A stretch of 64,000 nucleotides of DNA, taken from NCBI GenBank assembly GCA_030762935.1, contig CM060898.1, positions 98,190,781 to 98,254,780 of the forward strand, given 5' to 3'. This stretch comes from Hymenopus coronatus. Its lineage: Eukaryota; Arthropoda; Insecta; Mantodea; Hymenopodidae. This document shows, piece after piece, positions 31,505 to 41,760 of the stretch; the stretch's first letter is position 1; every line of letters begins with the position of its first letter. The notes under the pieces are model-generated. The model searched no databases, was not told the DNA's origin, and was given only the letters and a program-made list of their open reading frames with translations. Both the position numbers and the translations under genes were made by a program.

Positions 31505-31945
31505 TCTGATTATTGTTAAAACTATTATTTTTCTATCTACATTATGATAATAGATATAAACATTAGCAGAAATGATCTTATTACTTCCTAAGGGAATTAG
31601 GAAATACACTAGGCTAAAGTAATAGTAAAATATTTTAAAAGCTGGTCCCTATGGGGTTGAAATCCGTTTCTTGCATTGCCAGGAGTTCACAAGTTGCAGT
31701 ATTTAAAAACTAAAACCAATAACAAGAAATATCTCGCAAATGGTCAATACCACAAAAAATGTATACTGTGTGTTTTAATGTTATACGTTTTTTGTGAAGT
31801 AAGGTTTTGTCTATCTCTTACAGTTTTTCATATATAATATACGACATTTTATTTAAATCCTGAAACATTTTTGACAATATCAAAATTTTAGAAAATTTGT
31901 CCATGTAAATGGTAGATGAGGAGGGGGTTTTTGTTAAAAAGTCTA
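31505..31945 (+). repeat. R-repeat copy, both ends missing
   Basis: TCTGATTATTGTTAAAACTA, TAATAGATATAAACATTAGC, TAGGCTAAAGTAATAGTAAA, AAAACTAAAACCAATAACAA, TTGTCTATCTCTTACAGTTT, ACATTTTTGACAATATCAAA, CCATGTAAATGGTAGATGAG. It stops where the next copy starts. Confidence 0.8.
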
Positions 31946-32940
31946 ATGTGTTCCATTCACATGACTTTCTCTACATCTCCTCAACAAACTATTGTTAAAA
32001 AGCTTATGCTTCTATTTACTTCACTCTAATCGAGAAATAGTCTTATTACTTATTTCCTTGTATGTAGAAGCGAAATGAGGGAGTACCAGAGGTTAAATTG
32101 ACAGTCAAAAGCAGGTTGCTATGTGACTTAAGTTCCTTTGTTAGTATGGACAGGAGTTGACAAATTCCTGTATGAGAAAAGTATAAGTTTTTCAATGCTG
32201 AAAGCAAAAACAATGAATATCTCAAAAGCGATCAACACCACGAAAAAAATGTATAAGACATAAATCGTGTATTTTATCCTGATCTACATTTTTTGTAGTA
32301 AGTTCATCCGGAATAAAGTAGTCTTCAGAGGATATTCCCAGAAAGTTCAAAATATACATTTTATCTGTCTGCTAAACGTAAGAGATGGACAAAGACTTGT
32401 CATACAAAAAATATAGATTACATTAAAACATACAATTTATGTTATGTACATTATGTGTTTTAGATATTCCTTGTAATTGGTTTTAGCTTTAAAAACTTAT
32501 ACTTTTCTCATACATTAATTTATCAACTCCTGTTCATAAAAACAATGGAACTTCAGACACATAGCAACCAGTTTTTGACCGTCACTTTAACTATGGTACT
32601 CCCTTATTTCGCTTCTAGTTACAAGGAAGTGTGTAATAAGACTATTTATGCTAATGTTTGTTCTGTTATCATAAAGTAAATAGATGAATAAGCTTATTAA
32701 TAATAATATGTTACAGAGATACAGAGAAAGTCATGTGAATGGAACACACAGGTTTCTTAATGAGCTATGCTGCCTACAGACATCACATCTTTCTAAAAGT
32801 CCTTTTTTTGTATTCAGAGAGTCTCAAAACCTGTATTTTTTTATGAAATCCCGGCAACAATTTTTGAGTGGCATACAATAATTTCTCTATATTCTATGTA
32901 CAGTAAGTGTAGAGAAAGTGAAAGGGCTTGCAATAAAATA
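31946..32940. repeat. R-repeat foldback: plus head half, minus head half, plus tail
   Basis: 31946-32372 is plus (TCTAATGTGTTCCATTCACA ... TTCAAAATATACATTTTATC). 32373-32752 is minus, from CTGCTAAACGTAAGAGATGG back to GAGAAAGTCATGTGAATGG and AACACACAGG. 32755-32940 is plus again (TGAGCTATGCTGCCTACAGA ... TAAGTGTAGAGAAAGTGAAA). The first two parts form an imperfect ~380-base inverted repeat. Confidence 0.78.
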
Positions 32941-33274
32941 AGGTTTAAATTTGGGAGTGTCAATTAATAAGGATGCTCCTACCCATTTATAGCCTATATT
33001 AATTAGTACGTACTTAAAGTGTGCCAAGTGCGTAAAACGATATATTTTCTTAAAGTTTATATTTTACGTAACCTTATTATGAAAAAAATAATTCTTAATT
33101 TTTACAGCTTTTGGTCAAATTTCACAGATAAGCCATCATAAGTTAGGAGGAGGTTTACTGAATCAGATATTTTAACTCTTAAATAACTAATATTCATAAC
33201 TCCACAAAAATAACGTCTGTAATCAAGAATGTTATTCAAATCCCAATTGGAACTTTGGAACCATTCTTGAAAAG
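32941..33274. other. No gene seen
   Basis: 334 bases of AT-rich unique-looking spacer. Confidence 0.5.
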
Positions 33275-34015
33275 TGCTACATTCACATGACTTTCTTCAC
33301 CTACTCTATTCTTAGGAAAACATACTTATATATATACTTAACGAATATTGGGAAAATAATTAACCGAAATTGTTTTATTACATATTTTATATAGGAAGAG
33401 AATACGATATGTTAAACCATGGACAAATGGAAAAATATTTTCAGAACAGGTAGCGATGTGAAGGCTTTGAAATTCCATTCTCCTTGCTTGAATAGAATGG
33501 AAATTGAGAACAGTATAAGCATTTGAATAGTTATGCCAAAAGTAAGAAATACCTCGGAAGAGGTTAACTTCAAAGGAACCTGTATTTAATATAAACGTAT
33601 TTTAATGAGACCCATATTTTTGCGTAATACAATTTTGACTATCTCTTAAGGTTTACAAATTATGTAAAAATCATTCAGAATGAAAAGGACCCGAGATGAT
33701 ATTGACACAAAATTCAATATATGCATTTTGTTTGTGATATAAATATCTTTAATATATATCATTTTAATACAAATCGTTCATAAAATCGAAAATTCTGAAA
33801 AATGTTCCTTGTAAAGGGTAATTTGGGAATTTAAGTAGATATTTAACAAACTTTTCGTTTTTGTGTTATTTTTTTCACAACCACAGAAAGACATAACAGA
33901 GAGAATTTTTGTAAATTTATCAGAGGTCCTCAGAACATGTATTTCCGGTGAAATTTTCATATCCAATTTTTGGAAATTTTTAAATACCTCCTCTATGTAC
34001 GAGGTAGAAATTAAA
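33275..34015 (+). repeat. R-repeat copy, strongly diverged
   Basis: GTGCTACATTCACATGACTT, TTAACGAATATTGGGAAAAT, GGTTTACAAATTATGTAAAA, AAATTCAATATATGCATTTT, AGGTCCTCAGAACATGTATT, TCCGGTGAAATTTTCATATC, and CCTCCTCTATGTACGAGGTA at the tail. Overlapping 77- and 112-codon frames are spurious. Confidence 0.72.
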
Positions 34016-34224
34016 ATGTTAATGTGGTACAAGATAACGATTTTTTCTACAGTCACCGGACGTTGCTTATATAGAGTATACAAACTAGTATTATAAAGAG
34101 CAAATTTCTTTCTCAATTTTGAGAAATCTTTGAATTACCAATAAGAATTTTGGTAATTCTTTCACAACTGAAAAGCCCACTAAGTCTGGCGGATATAGGA
34201 CATAAAATACCTTCTAATTTCATT

Positions 34225-34574
34225 ATAATAACTCAATGGCACGTCAGCTCACGGGGAACCTTGGCCTACCGCCCGGCCGCTGCGTCCCTCATCTCGGTCC
34301 ACTACAGACGTCATGGATGGGGTGCAGTATTGGAGGGTGAGACATGGTCAGCGCCTCGAGTCCCCCCGGCCGGTTAATGCGGTCCTCATGACCTGGAGCC
34401 ACTATTTCTCCATCAAGTAGCTCCTCAATTGGCCCCCCAGGGACCTTACGAGGCTGAGTGCACCCCGGGCCAGGTCTCTCAGCGGGGGAAAAATCCCCAC
34501 GCCGGAACTGGGGATCGAACCCAGGTCTCCCGCTTGGTAAGCAGCAACGCTACCACCGCGCTAAGGAGACGACC
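34225..34574 (-). mobile_element. SINE family E copy, full length (350 bp), with 9-bp target duplication
   Basis: AATTTCATT flanks lie at 34216-34224 and 34575-34583. The right end, read on the minus strand, is CCTTAGCGCGGTGGTAGCGT (box A) then ACCTGGGTTCGATCCCCAGT (box B). The body complement includes CCGGCCGGTTAATGCGGTCC, CTCCATCAAGTAGCTCCTC and GAGGCTGAGTGCACCCCGG. It is better preserved than the copy at 8033. Confidence 0.9.
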
Positions 34575-34583
34575 AATTTCATT

Positions 34584-35091
34584 TCATAAATTACCAAAAT
34601 ATTAAAAGGATTTGCAAAGCTCTTGTACTTGAATACACACATTGGAGTTATGAAAGAACGGCTTGCAGGAATGCCTCGATTTTAGTAGGGAATATAATGA
34701 GTACGGAAATAGTTATTATTCCATAGAATATAAATATTCCTTGTAGTCCTCAGAGTATAAAAACAAATGCTAGCTACATTTTTGCAAGGAATATTGGTGG
34801 CCATGGTGAAACACTTTAACAAAAATAACCAGAGTTTGAAAAGGTGCTAATCGGTCCTGTATTGTATTTATATTTTTAATTTATATTTAATAAGTACTGA
34901 AGATATGTAAGTAGTGAAACGCTAGAAAAATTCTTGAATATTTGTTATTCAATGCTACAGACAGATGTATACATTCGAGTGCTCTGGATGACAAAATCTC
35001 CTACTAACCCTCTTGTAAGAAAGTTTTTCTTTGCTTCCTTGTTATTTATCGAGAGGAATATTAAATTCGTCCAAATGACTTGCATTGTCCC
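34584..35091. other. No gene seen
   Basis: About 500 bases AT-rich. The 63-codon frame at 34934-35125 runs into the palindromic repeat block and is not recognised. Confidence 0.45.
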
Positions 35092-35160
35092 CGGCAAACC
35101 ACAAGAATGTCTCAAATTATTTTGAGAAGAACATTTTCTAATTGGGACTTACAATCTCGT
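35092..35160. repeat. Repeat block with palindrome, matches 4.56 kb inverted
   Basis: CCCCGGCAAACCACAAGAAT and TCTCAAATTATTTTGAGA (35110-35127) are the reverse complement of the block at 4563-4626, with ~32 of 38 core positions equal. It lies directly upstream of a mariner-like relic and may be part of the same element. Confidence 0.55.
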
Positions 35161-35194
35161 AAGTACTTATTGTTAAACAACTATCAGACCAAGT

Positions 35195-35320
35195 AGGCCA
35201 TCATAATATGGAAAACATAATCTTCTAGCAAGATTGCGCTCCATCCCATTCTACACACCTGCAAAACAATTACGCAGATGTTTGGCGATCGTGTTATGGT
35301 AGGCACGTATTCTAATAAAA
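35195..35320 (+). pseudogene. Tc1/mariner-like transposase fragment
   Basis: A short stretch reads ENIIF*QDCAPSHSTH, the region that in these DDE transposases is '-FQQDGAP-H'. At DNA level, CTACACACCTGCAAAACAAT is close to CTACACCCCTGCAAAATAAT in the 47.5-48.9 kb element, so both probably belong to one family. Only ~40 codons remain, with a stop. Confidence 0.55.
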
Positions 35321-35489
35321 CAGCAAAATAATAAAAACACTAAGGATTTCATGAGAGGCGTTTATACCGTAGAATATGTGTATTGAACTTGTAGACCGTA
35401 GTCCAATAGATTAAAATTCACCCAACGTTTCGCACACGACTTCTCTGGGCATTCTAAGGTAACGTTGACCCCTCACCTCTATCTCAAAT

Positions 35490-35600
35490 TACTTTTGTAT
35501 AAACAAACTTCCCAACACCTTTATTTCAGTGGCTAACAATTTTGAATAAAATACCGTACGATTGTTAAACCGTAAGAGAATCACCACACAGCGATTCATT
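35490..35600 (-). repeat. R-repeat internal fragment
   Basis: Minus-strand pieces CTATCTCAAATTACTTTTGT (weak), ATTTTGAATAAAATACCGTA and TTGTTAAACCGTAAGAGAAT, then a junction to the next plus copy. Confidence 0.5.
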
Positions 35601-35604
35601 TTTA

Positions 35605-36447
35605 AAAATGTGATTCACATGACTTTCTCTACATCTCTGTAACAAACTATTGTTAAGAAGCTTATTCTTCGATTTACTTCATACTAATCGATATATACAT
35701 GAGCAGATTTTTTTTGTAATTATAAGAGAAATAAAGGAATACACTAGGCTAAATCAATAGTCAAATCTTTTAAAAACCGATTGTCATGTGGATGAAATCC
35801 GTTTTTAAGCAAAACCAGGAGCTTACAACATTCCGTGCAGGAAATTTTAAGTATTTTTCACATAAAACAAATAACAAGGAATATCCCAGAAATGGTCAAT
35901 TCCAGGAAAAAAACGTGTATTACATAAATTGTATGTTTTAACGTATTCTACATTTTTTGTGAAGTAAGTTTTTGTGTATCTGTTTCGGTTTATCAGTTAC
36001 GCAAAATCCAGCAAAATTCATCCTGAACAAAGACGCTTTCAGAGGCTATTCTCAGAAAATTAAAGATCTACATGTTATTTGGCGTGCAAATATCTTTAAT
36101 ATGTGATATTTAATCAAAATTATTAGAACCATTTTTGAGAAAATCAAAATTTTCGAAAATTGTTCTATGCAAAGATAGTTTGGGGTGGGCGATTTTCCTC
36201 AAAAACTTCGTGTAGCATCCTTGGAAGATACTAAACTTACGTACCAACTTCGGTATTTTACCGAATTTTCGCTTTGGAGTTACTGTGATCACAGACACAC
36301 ATAGACCTTTTTCTAAAAATGCTTTTTTGGATACTGGGGACCCTAAAACGTCTATTTCCGGTGAAATCTCGGTATAGAATATTTTGGGTACAATACAATA
36401 CCTTCTCTATACACTATGTACATAGTACGTGTAGAGAACGTAAAAAT
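35605..36447 (+). repeat. R-repeat copy, full length with model tail hairpin
   Basis: Head AATGTGATTCACATGACTTT then CTCTACATCTCTG, GGTTTATCAGTTACGC, GAACCATTTTTGAGAAAATC, CCTTGGAAGATACTAAAC, CCGGTGAAATCTCGGTATAG. The tail hairpin at 36403-36438 has arms TTCTCTATAC and GTGTAGAGAA around ACTATGTACATAGT, then GTAAAAATG. Confidence 0.9.
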
Positions 36448-36589
36448 GTGACTCTCCTTTAGCCTAATGTAGCATTCTTATATCGTTAATGAAATATGGA
36501 TATGTGTCATTTAATTAACAAGAAGTAAGTAGCTTTTGTAAGTATAGATTGCAGAATAGTAAACAGAGTTATACGATTGAACAATTTTG

Positions 36590-36870
36590 ATTTTTTTTAT
36601 TGTTTCGTTGATATAGCCCCCTTTAACATCTAAGGTCATATCGGGGACGTTGCACTTGAAACAATTCCTTGTCTGTAGGTTCTTTTACGTTTGGTTTAAA
36701 TAATTTTATTTTCCTCAAACACACGCACATTCACTCTCACATACATACATCCAGACTCTGTGGGGGATAGGGAATAAATCTGGCTGAAGACAAATTCCAC
36801 ACCCAACCGAGAATCGAACCTGGGTCCTCCGGGCGAGAAGTCAGCTCGCTGAAGACTCGACCACGGCGGC
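36590..36870 (-). mobile_element. SINE family G copy
   Basis: A T-rich left end (complement of the A tail), then GATATAGCCCCCTTTAACAT, AAGGTCATATCGGGGAC, CACACGCACATTCACTCTCA, CAGACTCTGTGGGGGATAGG, GAGAATCGAACCTGGGTCCT (box B complement) and GAAGACTCGACCACGGCGGC (box A complement). Three more copies are at 53609, 55566 and 58580, all in the same orientation. Confidence 0.9.
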
Positions 36871-37051
36871 AGTCTAAATGTGATTTGTTTTATTATTTGT
36901 ATCATACAGTAGTATATGGAGGTGTATATTTCTGCGATGTTCATTGCTTGTCCTGGCACGTGAGTTCGCCTGCGGGTTAGATAGTAAAGTTTCCTCATTG
37001 CTGGTTAGGTCAATAAAATAGTGCCATAACACTTGACGTAGGAGCATAGAT

Positions 37052-37858
37052 TAAAAATCTGATGTAGTACACTCACATGACTTTCTCTAGCTGCTCTACA
37101 AACAAGCTTCTTACAAAAGATAATTCTTCTTTCAACACCACGCTAATCGAGATAAACATTAGCAGAATTTTATTACTTAGTTCCTTACACGTAGACTGGA
37201 ACTAAGGGAATGCTAAAGTGATAGTCAAATGTTTTAAAAGCTGTCGTTATGCGATTTTCATTGCAAGTCGCTTCTTTGCTTGACCAGGAGTAGAACAAAA
37301 GAAAAACGGTCACTCCCGTCTGAGAAAATGCGAATAACAAGGAATACCTCGAAAACGGTAAGCTCCACGAAAAAAATATGTGACATAACTTGTGTATTTT
37401 AACAAGACCTACAGTTTTTGTATGGTAAGTTTTTGTATATCTCTTACGGTTTACCAGTTATGCCAAATTAAGCAAAATTCATCCAGAATAAATAGTGCTT
37501 TAGAAGCTATTCCTAGAAAATTCAAGATATACATTTTATTTGTGATAGAAATAGCTTTAATATGTGGTTATTTAATCAAATTTGTTAGAGCTATTTTTGA
37601 AGATAAACAGAATATTCGAAAATGTTTGCGTGCAAAGTATAGTTAGGGGTGGGGGTATTTTCTTGAAAATCCTCAAGTCGCATCTCTGGAAGATACCAAA
37701 TTTAAATACTAAGTTTGGTATTTAACCGTCTTTTCGTTTTTGAGCTCTGCTGTCCACAGGCCCACACACACAGACAGACAGACCCACACACACGGACCTG
37801 ATCTGAATTTTATTTTTTTTTTTTTTTTTTGGGACTCAGGGGGTCCTAAAACATTGAT
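37052..37858 (+). repeat. R-repeat copy, tail missing
   Basis: AAAAATCTGATGTAGTACAC, ACATGACTTTCTCTAGCTGC, CACGCTAATCGAGATAAACA, GGTTTACCAGTTATGCC, TTCAAGATATACATTTTATT, CTGGAAGATACCAAATTTAA, (AC) run, T16, CAGGGGGTCCTAAAACATTG. It ends there, next to SINE J, without the hairpin. Confidence 0.85.
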
Positions 37859-37867
37859 ATATGATAA

Positions 37868-38060
37868 AGAGCACTTCTGCTGGTCCCGTATTTCCAGTTG
37901 ATAGAGCACCTGCCCGCTGTACGAGGGGTCACGGGTTCGACTCCCGCCTGGGGGTGGGAAACGTTCTCTAGCACAGATTATTGCCTATTCTCCCCAGACA
38001 AGAAGTATGAATGTGGTGCCATCTAATGGTTAAACCTAAAGGTAAATGGAAACCTAACCA
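37868..38060 (+). mobile_element. SINE family J, tRNA-derived head (single copy here)
   Basis: AGTTGATAGAGCACCTGCCC (box A), then GGTCACGGGTTCGACTCCCG (box B) and a body with GTTCTCTAGCACAGATTATT, GTGGTGCCATCTAATGGTTA and AAACCTAAAGGTAAATGG. The tRNA-unrelated 3' body supports a SINE rather than a tRNA gene. The tail holds a CTCF-like core (CCATTAGATGGC on the minus strand). Confidence 0.65.
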
Positions 38061-38069
38061 CATCAGCAC

Positions 38070-39075
38070 TTGAGTTTTCATCAATTTAAGGCGAGGCAGA
38101 AATGGAACAATAAAAAAGAGTACTCCCAAAAAGAGAATCTACTTTTTGAAACCAAGATGAACATATCTGTGTATTGCATCGCTATTGCAGTCACATTTTT
38201 CGATGGCATCCTCCCAAATCAGAAGAGTTCAACAATTCTGGAGTGTTTATATTTAATCAAATCAAGTGTGGATTCCTCTGTTAAGCGTGAAAATATCTGA
38301 TATAAACAGGCCATAAACCAGATATTTTCAATGCCCCCATACGAAGAAATCAATCGGTTTTAAATCAGGAAATTGAGCAGGTCATGCAATAAATCACCAC
38401 CGACCAATCCATTTAAGCGATCCAACCGAAATGAGTGGTCGCACCGTCGTGTAAACACCACACTCTTTGGATAAGTCTAGAGACACAACATCAATTAAAT
38501 GAAGCAACCTGTTTGTATAAAACTGATACCTCTTTGCATTTAGGCACGAAAGAAGAAAATAGGGACCAATATTGGAATGAGCCCACCACAGACATTGAGG
38601 CAGAACGACTGTCTTCCTATCATTCTTCATGTGGATTTTCAGAGCCAAAGTTGCGAGTATTATGATAATAGAGGATACCTTTAGGAGTAAACACAGCCTC
38701 ATCAATGAACAAGGACATAAGGAAATTCTTTAAATTGTAATGGCAGATAATCCTCAAATAAACTTCCGCCATATTTAACCCTTGTTCCCTCTGAAGCTGG
38801 TATGGGTACAAAAAATTTTCTGCAAAACCCTCCAGATTGTAATGTGCCATCCTTTACTGTAATGAGAAGAACTCCAGGGTCAAGGCCTCGTGTCTCAAGT
38901 GAGTCACTCTGAAGAGATATTGAATGTGTGAGAATTCTCGTGATGTATTCTTATCTATAAGTTCATACTTCTGATGCATAACGGTCTGTTCACTCACAGA
39001 ATACATTTTATTCTGCCATCTGTGGTATGCAGCAAACAAATAAATAGAAAACAATAAAAAATAAGCAACAAACAC
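38070..39075 (-). pseudogene. Tc1/mariner-superfamily transposase relic
   Basis: Minus-strand pieces in shifting frames follow the order of insect mariner-like transposases: FSHIQYLFRVTHLRHEAL (38900s), MAHYNLEGFAENFLYP (38850), SLFIDEAVFTPKGILYYHN with RNFGSENPHEE (38620-38710; first catalytic Asp in FIDEA), ERMIGRQSFCLNVCGG, CFIQTGC, a frame with '..TRRCDHSF..' where FQHDGATTHFG is expected, LNGLVGGDLLHDLLNF and IENIWF. Several stops and frameshifts. The family is clear, the exact clade is not. Confidence 0.78.
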
Positions 39076-39897
39076 TTAATTCAATAAATTAGTATTCGTG
39101 TTAAAGGTTAAAATAACTTTAACAGCTCTCTAGCAAACGATTTTGAGGCCCATATTCATATGAACTTTTTTTTACTGTTTTGAAGTTGGTAGGACATCAT
39201 CAACATATGACACAAATACACATACATTCTGTAAAATTAGGATTGCTCCAAAATAAGCATAGGAGGTTTTCATACCCGTAACGTTAAAATTATTTTACCC
39301 GGAGCAACGACGTTATTAAAGAGATTCCAAAAACTGTCTTCCGTAAACCGTGCTATTTGCTTCGCAAATGTTCGGAGATTTTCGTTTTTCTTAGCTATCA
39401 TTGTTACGATACAGTCTGCTTGTAGCTGTTCTGTAGATTGAAACTACGCAAATTATGAAGTCATTCATATTTGATTAAATTATTGTAAAATAATATACTT
39501 AGTATATTGGCTTTGTCTTGCTACAAATGGTCCTTTACTACGAAGACAGAAACTTTTGTATTCCCTCGCAAACTATTCACAATAGCGCTCCACTTACTAC
39601 CATTTTCTGGGAGTACTTGCTAATAGTTTCCGAAGAAGACAGTCATAGGCTGATAGAAACCATAGTTGCAAATGTTAACAAAGGCGATACATTGCTGAAA
39701 TTTGGAAAATACACCTATATTAGATACATTATTGAAATTCTTACCAGCAATTATTCCATGGTTATTTAAAAAATAATTTTGATGTTTTAAATGCATTGTT
39801 CTAAGAAGTTAGCCGCATGATACATATTTAAAATGTTTCACATTAAAATATACTTTACAATGAGTTTACAAATAAGTCTGTCATATTAATTATTTTA
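39076..39897. other. No confirmed gene; one unrecognised 83-codon frame
   Basis: 820 bases. The plus frame 39518-39769 (IFWEYLLIVSEEDSHRLIET) has no domain I recognise and no neighbouring exon evidence. AT-rich otherwise. Confidence 0.4.
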
Positions 39898-39947
39898 TAC
39901 TAGCTGGCCGCCCCGGCTTCACACGGGAGGTGAATGCCTAGTGAAAA
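39898..39947 (+). repeat. GC-rich CTAGCTGGCCGCCCCGGC motif preceding R-repeat
   Basis: ACTAGCTGGCCGCCCCGGCT then TCACACGGGAG. 'ACTAGCTG(A/G)CC(G)CCCGGCTTC' phrases are commonly seen at ends of dispersed repeats in arthropod genomes. Here it occurs once, directly before an R-repeat head. It may be the true 5' end of a longer version, or an unrelated neighbour. Confidence 0.45.
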
Positions 39948-40818
39948 AATCTTGTGTGTTCCATTCATATGACTTTCTCTACCTCTCTGCAATAAATTAT
40001 TGTTAAAAGGCTGATGCTTCTATTTACTTCATGCTAATCCAGAAAAAATTAACACAAATACTCTTATTACTTGCTTTATTGTAAGCAGAAGCGAAATAAG
40101 GGAGTAGCACAGCTTAAAGTAATAGTCAAAAGCTGGTTGCTATGTGACAGAAGTTCCTTTGTTAGTGTGGACAGGAGTTGACCAATTCCTGTATGAGGAA
40201 AGTATGTTTTTTAAAGCTGAAACCAAAAACAAGGAATACCTCAAAAGCTATCAACTCCACGAAAAAAAATCTATATAGCATAAATTGTGAGTTTTAATGT
40301 GCTCTACACTTTTTGTGTACTAAGTTTTTTCCATCTCTTACGGTTTACCAGTTATGCAAAATTCCGTAAAATTCACCCAGGATAAAGTAGTCTTCAGAGA
40401 TTTTTCCCAGAAAATTCAAGATATACATTTTATTTGTCAGGTAAATATCTTTAATGTACGATATTATCAAAACCATAAGGGCTATTTTTTAAAAAATCAA
40501 AATTTTCGAAATAAGCTCCATGTAAAGGGTAGTTTGGTGTGGGGAGATTTTCTTATAAATCTTCGTTTCGCATCCTTGGAAGATATCAAACTTAAATACC
40601 AAGTTTGGTATTTAACGGTCTTTTCGTTTTTGAGCTATGCTGCCCACAGACAGACACACACATACACACAGGCAGTCAAAAACACACACGGACATTTTTC
40701 TAAAAATGCTTCTTTTGGATTCAGGGGGACCCAAAACATGTATTTCCGGTGAAATCTCGGTATCGATTTTTGGGTGCATTACAATACCTTCTCTATATGC
40801 TATGTACATTGAGAAAAA
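39948..40818 (+). repeat. R-repeat copy, nearly full length
   Basis: AAAATCTTGTGTGTTCCATT head, CATGCTAATCCAGAAAAAAT, GGTTTACCAGTTATGC, TTCAAGATATACATTTTATT, CATCCTTGGAAGATATCAAA, AATACCAAGTTTGGTATTTA, (AC) run, TTTCCGGTGAAATCTCGGTA, and a tail cut after GCTATGTACATTGAG. The 132-codon frame 40354-40752 is repeat noise. It abuts the Helitron relic. Confidence 0.9.
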
Positions 40819-40849
40819 ATTGCCCGTTTACAATACGACCATGCAATGA

Positions 40850-41760
40850 AATAAAATTAAAATTACATACTTTGACAATACTTTATTGTAATGCCTAGTA
40901 ATGTACAATTTTCCTACTGGAGAGAAAATAAATAGCGCCGATGGTTTGCGGACTCTCAAGCCGCAACGTATCTACAACTACCCATGCGAAAAACATGGCA
41001 ATTCAAGGCATATTTCACACATTTCTAATAACTGACCTTGCGAATGTAAGGCGCACGGGAAACTGAACACGCCTAAACTCAAAAGGAAGGTCGGTTGGCA
41101 TTAGTGGTATTCTTGGAATAAGCACATCTTCGCCTTTGAACTTTCCTATGATTATAGTAGCTTAATTCAAATTTGTCATAGGTTTTTTAACAGCGAGTTT
41201 TGTTACGTTGCACAATTTCGCCCGATTGAGATTGTGTAGTATAATTATTCCCAAGTCAACCTTGAGCTGTAAATTGTGTGGCGGAATCCTGGCAAATCCA
41301 ATAAATTTAGGATTCAGTTAGATAATTTAAGATTTCATTTGGATTGATAATAGAATCGATCTTCTTAAATGAATGCATTTGTACACAATTTTACTCTGAT
41401 GTTTTTATATTCAAATCATCTACATTCTTATTAGTTGCTGCTAAAATGTCTCGTTCGCTCAACCAAGCATAGTTTTTGTAATTTACACCAATATTTGGGA
41501 ACACTTTCGATATTAATTCTTCCTTTGACGTTGTGAAGTGACAGAAATTGGTGGAAACGAAATGAGGCCAGTAGAAATATCAACAGGAATTTTCCCATTG
41601 TCAATGTCTAATAGAGCCGTTGCATCTGCAAAGCGCAATGATCTACGCAATGTAGCATATATTTTTGGTATTGCGAAAAGGACGAAGTCAGCGCACCCTT
41701 AAGGTAGTATGGAAGGGATGACATATGCAGTTAACATTGGGGTAAGCAAGGATGCAGCGC
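40850..41760 (-). pseudogene. Helitron RepHel helicase C-terminal relic
   Basis: Reading the minus strand from ~41620 down: LLDIDNGKIPVDISTG, LISFPP, FTTSKEELISKVFPNIGVNY, WLSERDILAATNKNVDDLN, RIPPHTIYSS/PPHNLQLKVDLG (around 41290), LCNVTKLAVKKPM, IIIGKFKGEDVLIPRIP, LPFEFRRVQFPVRLTFA (41050-41075), then broken SHG..., and SALFIFSPVGKLY near 40900. This is the order of the PIF1-like helicase end of canonical Helitron transposases. Many stops and frameshifts; the rolling-circle Rep domain is not found. The family call is firm from motif order. Confidence 0.85.

Noticed and set aside
37875..37950. Possible true tRNA gene with good box A and box B
   Set aside because: The anticodon arm does not pair convincingly and a SINE-type 3' body follows. 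I treat it as SINE family J, with less certainty because it is single-copy here.
39518..39769. 83-codon plus frame as a possible gene
   Set aside because: No recognised motif, no flanking exon signal that I can defend, and AT-rich DNA gives frames of this length by chance. Left as a note in the spacer entry.
40354..40752. 132-codon plus frame with a His-Thr-rich C-terminus
   Set aside because: It lies entirely inside an R-repeat. SLEDxxLKYQVWY peptides recur in R copies in both strands, and the HTH-rich part comes from (AC)n.
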